From NCBI GenBank assembly GCA_036732755.1, contig DAINBU010000034.1, positions 1 through 42,371 of the forward strand: DNA of 42,371 bases, given 5' to 3'. Positions within the stretch are counted from its first letter, which is position 1. Every line of letters begins with the position of its first letter. This stretch comes from DASRRB01 sp036732755 (GTDB lineage Bacteria > Planctomycetota > B15-G4 > SIAN01). The notes under the pieces are model-generated. The model was not told the DNA's origin, made no database searches, and saw nothing but the letters and a program-made list of their open reading frames with translations. Positions 16,771 through 22,707 of the stretch are shown in pieces. The position numbers and the translations under genes were made by a program.

Positions 16771-17501
16771 GGCCGCGCCGGCTCCTGCTCGAGGCGGCCG
16801 TCGCGCAGGTTCACGACGCGCGTCGCGAACGGCAGCGCGGCGGGATCGTGCGTCACGACCACGACCGCGCGCCCCTCGCGGTCGGCGAGCTCGCGCAGCA
16901 GCGCGAAGATCTCGCGGCCGCGCGCCGAATCGAGGCTGCCGGTCGGCTCGTCGCAGAGCAGGAGCGGCGGATCGGCGACCAGCGCGCGCGCGATTGCGAC
17001 GCGCTGCCGCTCGCCGCCGGAGAGCTGGTCGGGCAGGTGGTCGCGCCGCGCGGCGAGGCCGACGCGCTCGAGCATCGCGCGCGCGCGCCCGCGCGCCGCC
17101 GCCGTCGCGCCGCCGTCGAGCAGCAGCGGCAGCATCGCGTTCTCCTCCGCCGAGAGCGTCGGCAGCAGGTGGAACTCCTGGAAGACGAAGCCGATGGCGG
17201 TCCGGCGCAGCCTTGCGAGCGCCTCGTCGTCGAGGCGCGCGAGGTCGTCGCCGTCACTCGATGCGGCGGCGCCGTCGGCCTTCGCGCGGAAGACGACGCG
17301 GCCGCGCGTCGGCCGCTCGAGCCCGCCGAGGAGATGGAGCAGCGTGCTCTTGCCCGAGCCCGACGGCCCCATGATCAGGAGCAGCTCGCCGCGCGCGACC
17401 GCGAGGTCGACGCTCGCGAGCGCCACGACCTTCTCGGCGCCCCGGCGGAAGCTCTTCGTGGCGTCCTGGAGCGCGAGGAGCGGCGCCGCCCCGCCGTTCA
17501 C
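16767..17501 (-). CDS. ABC transporter ATP-binding protein, LolD/MacB family
   Basis: A 244-residue ATPase with the full motif set: Walker A GPSGSGKS, Q-loop FVFQEFHLLPTL, signature LSGGERQRVAIARAL, Walker B LLLCDEPTGSLD and H-loop VVTHD. The EFHLLPTLSAEEN segment and DEPTGSLD are typical of the LolD/MacB/FtsE group. An extra Ala/Ser/Asp-rich insertion of about 10 residues lies after the Walker A region (KADGAAASSDGDD). The GTG start at 17501 is 7 nt after the arginase stop, and its TGA overlaps the permease start, so the three are probably one transcript. Confidence 0.95.
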   Translation of the reverse strand: MNGGAAPLLALQDATKSFRRGAEKVVALASVDLAVARGELLLIMGPSGSGKSTLLHLLGGLERPTRGRVVFRAKADGAAASSDGDDLARLDDEALARLRRTAIGFVFQEFHLLPTLSAEENAMLPLLLDGGATAAARGRARAMLERVGLAARRDHLPDQLSGGERQRVAIARALVADPPLLLCDEPTGSLDSARGREIFALLRELADREGRAVVVVTHDPAALPFATRVVNLRDGRLEQEPARP

Positions 17502-17508
17502 GGGCGCG

Positions 17509-18534
17509 TCACAGGATCTGGCGGCCGAACGCCGAGAGCGCCAGGCCGACCGCGAACTCCGCCGTGCGGTTGCGCGTGTCGAGGACGGGATTCAGCTCGA
17601 CCAGGTCCATGGCGAGCATCTTCTTCGAGTCGGCCACCAGCTCCATCAGGAGGTGCGTCTCCCGGAAGTTGAGGCCGCCGTTCACGGCGGTGGCGACGCC
17701 CGGCGCGACCATCGGGTCGACGCCGTCGAGGTCGACCGAGAGGTGGAAGCCGGCGGTGCCGTTGGTGACGCGCTCGAGCGCCTTCTGGCAGACCACGCTC
17801 ATGCCGAGCTGGTCGACCTCCTTCATGGTGAAGACGAGCGCCTTGCTCTTGCGGACCAGGTCCTTCTCGCCGACGTCGAGGTCGCGGATGCCGATCAGGA
17901 CGGTGTGCTCGGCGCGGACCTTCGGATGGAAGCCGCCGAGGTTCACGAGGCCCGGCGTGCCGTATCCCAGCAGCACGCCGAGCGGCATGCCGTGCACGTT
18001 GCCCGACGGGCTCGTCGTGGGCGAGTTCATGTCGGCGTGCGCGTCGACCCAGATGAGGCCGATCGACTCGTCGCGGTCGCGGAAGTGGCCGGCCACGCCG
18101 GCGACGCTCCCCATGGCGATCGAATGGTCGCCGCCCAGGACCAGGGGACGATGGCCCTTCGCGGCCGACGCCTTCACGCGGCGGTAGAGCTCCTCGCAGC
18201 AGGTCGCGATCACCTTGGCGTAGCGCGCGCTCGCGTCGCCGACCTTGCTCGTCTCGCGCGAGTCGCAGTGGAGGTCGCCGCGGTCGGTGACGTCGAAGCC
18301 GAGCTGCTCGAGCTTCTCCTCGAGGCCGGCGATGCGCAGCGCGCTCGGCCCCATGTCGGTGCCGCGGCGCGCGCCGCCGAGGTCCATCGGCATGCCGAAC
18401 AGGTCGACGAACTTGGAGAGGCTCGGCGCCGAGACGGCGGCGGCGTCACGGCCGGCCTTCGCGGTACGGGGGGTCTTGGGGGGTCGCTTGGTCTTCATGG
18501 TCCGCACTGGGATCGGCCGGAACGGGCGCGCCAT
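17509..18534 (-). CDS. rocF: Arginase (ureohydrolase family)
   Basis: A 341-residue enzyme expected to hydrolyse L-arginine to ornithine and urea with a dinuclear manganese centre. All metal motifs are present in order: GGDHSIAMGS, WVDAHADMN, the HGMPLG segment, SVDLDGVDP and the terminal MDLVELNPVLD. The SGNVHGMPL segment favours arginase over agmatinase. Two starts are possible: ATG 18534, or ATG 18498, which removes 12 residues. Neither has a clear RBS, and both precede a basic Lys/Pro/Arg N-terminal stretch not found in typical arginases. It is the first gene of a seven-member array with ABC transporter genes, only 7 nt before the LolD-like gene; the metabolic link is not obvious. Confidence 0.93.
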   Translation of the reverse strand: MARPFRPIPVRTMKTKRPPKTPRTAKAGRDAAAVSAPSLSKFVDLFGMPMDLGGARRGTDMGPSALRIAGLEEKLEQLGFDVTDRGDLHCDSRETSKVGDASARYAKVIATCCEELYRRVKASAAKGHRPLVLGGDHSIAMGSVAGVAGHFRDRDESIGLIWVDAHADMNSPTTSPSGNVHGMPLGVLLGYGTPGLVNLGGFHPKVRAEHTVLIGIRDLDVGEKDLVRKSKALVFTMKEVDQLGMSVVCQKALERVTNGTAGFHLSVDLDGVDPMVAPGVATAVNGGLNFRETHLLMELVADSKKMLAMDLVELNPVLDTRNRTAEFAVGLALSAFGRQIL

Positions 18535-18554
18535 AGTAATGAGGAGGGGAATGC

Positions 18555-18617
18555 CGCCCGCCCCTTCCGTGCACCGGGGGAATCCATCCCTCCCGGGGGA
18601 AAGGAATGCGGCGGGCG
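18555..18617 (-). other. Long imperfect inverted repeat between the SDR and arginase genes
   Basis: CGCCCGCC at 18555-18562 is complementary to GGCGGGCG at 18610-18617, and an inner CCGGG/CCCGG pair lies at 18574-18578/18592-18596. The sequence could end the SDR transcript or fold in the arginase leader. No T-run follows on either strand. Confidence 0.35.
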
Positions 18618-18663
18618 CGACGGAGCCCGACGGTGCGGGCGATAGTCATGCGGCGTCGCGCGT

Positions 18664-19479
18664 TCAGGCGATCGACCGGCCGCCGTCGACCGGGATCACC
18701 GCGCCCGTGATGTAGTCGGGCCCGGTCGCGAGGAAGGCGACGGTGCGCGCGACGTCCTCGGGGGTGCCGGCGCGCTTGAGCAGCGTCGTGTCGATCGCCG
18801 CCTGCTTCTGCGCGCGGTCGAACTCCTCGGGCAGCAGCACCGGCCCCGGCGCGACCCCGTTCACGCGGATCTTCGGCGCGAGCGCGCGCGCCAGCCCGAG
18901 CGTCAGCGCATGCAGCCCCGCCTTCGCCGCGCTGTACGGGAGGTATCCGGGAAACGGCCGGAAGACCGCCGCGTCGAGCACGTTGACGATCTGCCCGCCG
19001 CCCCCCGCCTCCATCAGCGCCGCCGCGAACTGGCTGCAGAAGAAGGGCGCCTTCAGGTTCGAGGCGATCAGGTCGTCGAACTCCTTCTCCCGCGTCGAGC
19101 CGAACTTCGTCCGGAAGAACGTCGAAGCGCTGTTCACCAGGAGGTCGAGGCGGCCGGCCTGCTCGCCGACCTCGCCGAAGAGCCCCTCGATCTCGGAGAG
19201 CTTCGCGAGGTCGGCGCGCACCAGCCAGGCGCGCGCGCCGCGGGACGCGAGCTCGGCCGCCGTCTTCTCGGCGTCGTCGCCCGACTGCCGGAAGTGGACC
19301 ACGACGTCGAATCCGGCGTCGCCGAGCGCGAGCGCGATGGCGCGGCCGACCCGGCGCGCGGCTCCCGTGACCAACGCGACCGGCCGCGCGGAACCGCGGG
19401 ACTTCACCGATGCCGCGCGCTCGGTGTTTCCCGGCGCTTCGGCATGCGTCGGCTTGATTGCCCTCCCGCGCTTGCTCAA
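18664..19479 (-). CDS. Short-chain dehydrogenase, pteridine-reductase-like (PTR1/FolM-type)
   Basis: A protein of about 271 residues (TTG start at 19479) or 247 residues (GTG at 19407). The NADP-binding motif is TGAARRVGRAIA, with Arg in place of the middle Gly as in pteridine reductases, and VVHFRQS follows where NADPH-specific members have HYHRS. NSAS replaces the common NNAG. The active site reads Asp169, then 13 residues later Tyr182 and Lys186 (YSAAK). In ordinary SDRs the first residue is Ser, whereas Asp is characteristic of PTR1. This points to an NADPH-dependent pterin reductase (dihydrobiopterin, dihydromonapterin or dihydrofolate), though substrate use is inference. Divergent from the Rieske ferredoxin gene with an 11-bp gap if the TTG start is right. 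Confidence 0.85.
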   Translation of the reverse strand: MSKRGRAIKPTHAEAPGNTERAASVKSRGSARPVALVTGAARRVGRAIALALGDAGFDVVVHFRQSGDDAEKTAAELASRGARAWLVRADLAKLSEIEGLFGEVGEQAGRLDLLVNSASTFFRTKFGSTREKEFDDLIASNLKAPFFCSQFAAALMEAGGGGQIVNVLDAAVFRPFPGYLPYSAAKAGLHALTLGLARALAPKIRVNGVAPGPVLLPEEFDRAQKQAAIDTTLLKRAGTPEDVARTVAFLATGPDYITGAVIPVDGGRSIA

Positions 19480-19490
19480 CTGTTTGCCCC

Positions 19491-19796
19491 ATGAAATGGA
19501 CCCCGGTCGCGCAACTGGCCCAGATCCCCCAAGGTAGCCGCAAGCACCTCGTCGTCGATCAGCACGAGTACATGCTGATCCACAATCGCGACGGCCTCTT
19601 CTGCGTCGACCACCGCTGCCCCCACGCCGACGGCTCCGTCGGCGACGGCATGGTGCTCGGCAAGTACATCACCTGCCCGCTCCACAAGTGGCGCTTCGAC
19701 CTCTGCGACGGCTCGCACAAGCACAAGGGGACGCGCAACCTCGGCGTCTACGCGGTGAAGGTCGAGGGGAACGACGTGCTGATCGAGGTGCCGTAG
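19491..19796 (+). CDS. Small Rieske [2Fe-2S] ferredoxin
   Basis: A 101-residue soluble electron-transfer protein. The cluster ligands are Cys43-x-His45 (RCPHADG) and Cys62-x2-His65 (TCPLHKW), 16 residues apart. This is the arrangement of ferredoxin subunits of ring-hydroxylating dioxygenases or NirD-type proteins. There is no transmembrane anchor and no oxygenase domain, so it is a free-standing ferredoxin. The ATG at 19491 gives the family N-terminus (a WTPVAQL opening); an upstream in-frame start at 19458 would overlap the divergent gene. Its reductase and acceptor are not encoded nearby. The divergent reductase-like SDR may or may not be related. Confidence 0.92.
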   Translation: MKWTPVAQLAQIPQGSRKHLVVDQHEYMLIHNRDGLFCVDHRCPHADGSVGDGMVLGKYITCPLHKWRFDLCDGSHKHKGTRNLGVYAVKVEGNDVLIEVP

Positions 19797-19811
19797 TCGG
19801 GCGCGCCGCCC

Positions 19812-20234
19812 TCAGAACGGCAGCTCCTCGTGAGGGTCGGGCGGCTCCGCGGGTCCCTTCTTGCCGCGCTTCGGCGGCTTCGACGCCTTGCTCCCGCCGG
19901 CGTCCCCCTTCGCGTCGTCGTCCGCGGCCGCGGCTTCGTCGTCCGCGTCGCGCGACGACGTCGTGGCCTCCTCGCCCGCGTCGTCTTCCTCTTCCTCCGG
20001 CGCGACGTCCTTCAGCACCTCGGTGACGCGCAGCTCGGTCGCGCGCAGCTTGGCGCGGCAGACCTTCAGGAGCTCGACGGCGCGCTCGACCTTCTGGGAG
20101 AGCTCGTCGATGTCGATCTCGTCCCGGTCGATCGAGGCGAGGATCTGCTCGATCTCGGCGACGGCGGCGCCGTAGCGCACGGCGTCGGGCTCGGGTTCGG
20201 GCTCGTTCACGCGTTCCTTCTTCTCGCGGGCCAT
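19812..20234 (-). CDS. xseB: Exodeoxyribonuclease VII small subunit with long acidic C-terminal tail
   Basis: A 140-residue protein; usual XseB is about 70-85. The XseB helical hairpin spans residues ~20-75 (a YGAAVAEIEQILASI opening, DIDELSQKVERAVELLKVCR, then TEVL). Residues 79-108 are almost all Asp/Glu/Ala, residues 112-130 are Lys/Gly/Pro-rich, and the protein ends HEELPF. This recalls the acidic linker and D-D-D-I-P-F tip of single-stranded DNA-binding protein. XseB forms the helical arms of exonuclease VII around XseA. The start at 20234 has an AGGAG 6 nt upstream; an alternative ATG at 20264 overlaps the xseA stop (ATGA) but has no RBS. Last gene of the selenoprotein-xseA-xseB unit. 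Confidence 0.9.
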   Translation of the reverse strand: MAREKKERVNEPEPEPDAVRYGAAVAEIEQILASIDRDEIDIDELSQKVERAVELLKVCRAKLRATELRVTEVLKDVAPEEEEDDAGEEATTSSRDADDEAAAADDDAKGDAGGSKASKPPKRGKKGPAEPPDPHEELPF

Positions 20235-20240
20235 CGACGA

Positions 20241-20245
20241 CTCCT
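20241..20245 (-). promoter_or_regulatory. Ribosome binding site of xseB
   Basis: AGGAG, 6 nt before the ATG at 20234. It decides this start over the in-frame ATG at 20264. Confidence 0.5.
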
Positions 20246-20260
20246 GGAGCGGGGCTCCGA

Positions 20261-22069
20261 TCATGGCGAAACGGGAGGCAGGTCCTCGCTCCGTTCGACG
20301 CGGGCGTGCAGCCGCCCCTGCGCGAGCGTCGCGACGACCAGGCTGCCGGGGCGCACCGAGGTCGAGACGCGCAGCGTCCGGCCCTGCTCGTCCTGCACGA
20401 GCGCGAAGCCGCGCCGCAGGACGCTCTTCGGGTGGAGCGAGGTGGCGAGGCGGTCGAGGTCGGCGAGCCGCGCGTCGCGCCGCTCGAAGAAGATGCGCAG
20501 CCGATCGGCGTCGAAGCGGCCCGCGAGGGTCCCGAGCGCCGCCCGTTCGAGCCGCGCCTTGGCGCGCGCGAACGAGAGCAGCCGCACGCGTGCGTCGAGC
20601 AGCGCCCGGCGCCCCTCGCGCAGCCGCGCCCGCGCCGTCGGCACGAGCCCGCGCAGCGCGGCGGCGAGGCGCGTCCGCTCGAGCCGCAGCGCCCCCCGCG
20701 TCGCCCGCTCGAGCTCCTCGCCGGCGGCGGCGAGCCGCGCGCCTTCGTCGTCGAGCGCGCGCGCGACGCGGTCGGCGAGCCGGGCGAAGCCCTCCTCGAG
20801 CCGCGTCGCGAACGCCTCGACCTGCGCGACGATCGCGGCGGCGGCGGCGGTCGGCGTCTTCTCGGAATGGGCGATCAAGTCGACCACCGAAACGTCGCGC
20901 TGGTGCCCAATGCCGCTCACGACCTTGATCGGGCAGTTCGCGACGGCGAGCGCGACGGCGAGGTTGTCGAACCAGAGCAGGTCGGTGCGCGCGCCGCCGC
21001 CGCGGACGATCGCGAGCACGTCGAATTCGCCGGCGCGCGCGCCGAAGCGCTCGATCGCGCGCACCAACCCGCGCTCGAGGCCGGCGCCCTGCATGCGCAC
21101 GTCGACGACCGTCAACACGAAGGCGAAGCCCGGGCGCGCGAGCTCGTTCACGAAGTCGTTGTAGGCGTCGGAGCCGACGCTCGTGATCAGGCCGACGCGC
21201 AGCGGGACGTCGGGCCACGGGAGTCCGCGGTTCTTCTCGCGCAGCCCGCGCTTGTCGAGCTCGGCGAGGACCGCGGCGCGGTTCTGCGCCAGCTTGCCGA
21301 GCGTGTGGACCGGGTCGATCGCCTCGACCACGAGCTGGTAGCTGCCGCGCGCTTCGTAGAGGTCGACGCGCACCTGCAGGCGCACCTCGATCCCGTCCTT
21401 CAATTCGAACGGCGCCTCGGACTGCGCGAGGACGCGCTCGACCTCGCGGCGCGTGCGCTCGAAGAGGACCGCCGTCACGGTCGAGCGGATCGCGCCGCCC
21501 TCCGCTTCGGGCGCCTTCTCGACCAGCTCGAAGTGAACGTGGGCGCGGTGCTGGTTCTTGTCGTAGCCGGCGATCTCCCCCACGATCCAGAGCGTCTCGG
21601 GGAAGGCGCGCGCCAGCGCGCGGCGGACGCGGGCGTTGAGCTCGCTGACCGTGAGCGACGCGGCCGGCCCCGACGCTGCGGCCGGCGCGCCCTCCTTCGG
21701 CACCGCCGCCTTCGCGACGATCCGATCGAAGAGCGTCGGGCGGTCGTCCGCGCTTCTCGCCAGGCCCGCGGCGTCGAGCGTCCCGCCGTCGCCGCCGCCT
21801 CCGCCGTCGCCGCCGCTTTCGCCAGGGAGCGCCGTGCCGCCGCTCTTCCGGTAGAGGGCGACGACCGCCGCCGTCAGCGCGAAGCCGTGGTCGAGCAGGA
21901 GCTCGACCACCTCCTTCACGTCCTCCGCTGGGCTGACCCACTGCTTGGTGAGCCCGTCGAAGCGGCGGCGCGGCAGTCCGCGCACCACGTCGACGAGGCG
22001 CGGCTCGTAGGGGAAGGCGATGCGCAGCTCGTCGCCGCCCTCGCTCACGTCGATCTGCCTACGCGCCAT
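20261..22069 (-). CDS. xseA: Exodeoxyribonuclease VII large subunit with extra N-terminal HARP-like domain
   Basis: A 602-residue protein; E. coli XseA is 456. Residues from about 139 carry the standard architecture: an OB fold (LTVSELNARVRRAL, WIVGEIAGYD), the catalytic domain (VGLITSVGSDAYNDF, AIVRGGGARTDLLWFDN, VVSGIGHQRDVSVVD, then KTPTAAAAAIV) and a long coiled-coil helix region. This enzyme degrades single-stranded DNA to oligonucleotides. Residues 12-72 are additional: AFPYEPRLVDVVRGLP, RRRFDGLTKQW, then a short helix ending in GF. This resembles the HARP/SMARCAL1-type annealing module. A Gly/Asp-rich linker (about 82-97) joins it to the OB fold. GAGGG precedes the ATG at 22069. The selenoprotein stop lies 5 bp upstream, and xseB follows at 26 bp. 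Confidence 0.93.
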   Translation of the reverse strand: MARRQIDVSEGGDELRIAFPYEPRLVDVVRGLPRRRFDGLTKQWVSPAEDVKEVVELLLDHGFALTAAVVALYRKSGGTALPGESGGDGGGGGDGGTLDAAGLARSADDRPTLFDRIVAKAAVPKEGAPAAASGPAASLTVSELNARVRRALARAFPETLWIVGEIAGYDKNQHRAHVHFELVEKAPEAEGGAIRSTVTAVLFERTRREVERVLAQSEAPFELKDGIEVRLQVRVDLYEARGSYQLVVEAIDPVHTLGKLAQNRAAVLAELDKRGLREKNRGLPWPDVPLRVGLITSVGSDAYNDFVNELARPGFAFVLTVVDVRMQGAGLERGLVRAIERFGARAGEFDVLAIVRGGGARTDLLWFDNLAVALAVANCPIKVVSGIGHQRDVSVVDLIAHSEKTPTAAAAAIVAQVEAFATRLEEGFARLADRVARALDDEGARLAAAGEELERATRGALRLERTRLAAALRGLVPTARARLREGRRALLDARVRLLSFARAKARLERAALGTLAGRFDADRLRIFFERRDARLADLDRLATSLHPKSVLRRGFALVQDEQGRTLRVSTSVRPGSLVVATLAQGRLHARVERSEDLPPVSP

Positions 22070-22074
22070 CGCCC

Positions 22075-22659
22075 TCACGCGCCTTTCGGATCGCGCGGAG
22101 GATAGAAGTCCTCGGGGTCCGTTCCGAGCCCGTCGGCGACGCGGTTGATGTAGTTGAAGTAGGCGACCGCCTGCGTCGCGTCGTGGATGGCGCGGTCGTC
22201 GAAGCCGGCGGCGCGCAGCCGCTCGACGTCGGCGCGCTCCATCTCGCCCGGCGTCCGCGTCAGCTTCTCGGCGAAGACGCAGAGCGCGCGGTCGGCGGGC
22301 GCGAGCCCGGCCTTGCGCCAATCGTCCTTGATCGCCGCGACCAGCGCATCGACGTCCGACTTCTTCAGGGTCTTTTCGATCTCCGACCGGAGATCGAGGG
22401 CGTGCGCCTCCACTCAGTAGAAGCAGTCGTTCATGCGCGAGACGACGACGGCGAGCAGCTCGCGCTGCACGCGCGTGAGCGGCGACTCGCCGTGCATCAC
22501 CGCGAGGTAGACGCCCATCGAGGCGTCGAGCACCGGCGGATTCGGCGACATCGTCCGCACGATGTTCCAGACGCGGCCGGCGCGCGCGATGGCCGCGTCG
22601 TAGGCGCGCTTCAGGCGACCGGTCGCGGCAGCGACGTCGACGAGACGGATGTAGGCCAC
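22075..22659 (-). CDS. AhpD-like peroxidase-related selenoprotein with in-frame TGA = selenocysteine (CxxU)
   Basis: Read through one TGA (22416-22414), the frame gives a 194-residue protein of the carboxymuconolactone decarboxylase/AhpD superfamily ('peroxidase-related enzyme'). The N-terminal part has AYIRLVD, a TGRLKRAYDAAIARAGRVW stretch and YLAVMHG; the C-terminal part has DDWRKAGL, RALCVFAEKLT and NYINRVADGLG. The TGA falls at residue 82 in NDCFY-U-VEAH, the second position of the AhpD CxxC motif. Glu67 (12 before Cys79) and His86 (4 after Sec) match the AhpD proton-relay spacing (M. tuberculosis Glu118, Cys130, Cys133, His137). A SECIS-like hairpin follows 16 nt after the TGA. Expected role: thiol/selenol peroxidase or disulfide reductase. 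The GTG start at 22659 is chosen by family N-terminus; a GGGGAG lies close upstream (spacing 2). xseA starts 5 bp downstream. The alternative is a Cys-to-stop nonsense mutation. Confidence 0.85.
22376..22397 (-). promoter_or_regulatory. Candidate bacterial SECIS element
   Basis: On the mRNA, a perfect 9-bp stem (UCGAUCUCC pairing with GGAGAUCGA) is closed by a four-base GGUC loop. The stem starts 16 nt and the loop 25 nt after the UGA. SelB-recognised bacterial SECIS hairpins place a small apical loop with a G in its first positions roughly 16-37 nt after the UGA, which this satisfies. Confidence 0.75.
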
Positions 22660-22707
22660 GGCTCCCCGATCCAAGACCCGCGCGGCGCACCGGATACGAT
22701 CGCCGCG

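Noticed and set aside
14539..18645. 1368-aa open frame on the plus strand opposite the FtsX, LolD-like and arginase genes
   Set aside because: Composition is dominated by Arg/Ala/Glu/His, and three clearly recognised genes occupy the other strand.
19797..19811. GGGC-GCGCC-GCCC hairpin between the Rieske and xseB genes
   Set aside because: The stem is only 4 bp without a T-tract, which is expected by chance at this GC content.
22411..22416. Reading the TGA as a true stop, giving a truncated protein and a separate downstream gene
   Set aside because: The frame is continuous with homology on both sides, the TGA is at the redox position, and a SECIS-like stem follows. A nonsense mutation remains the fallback.
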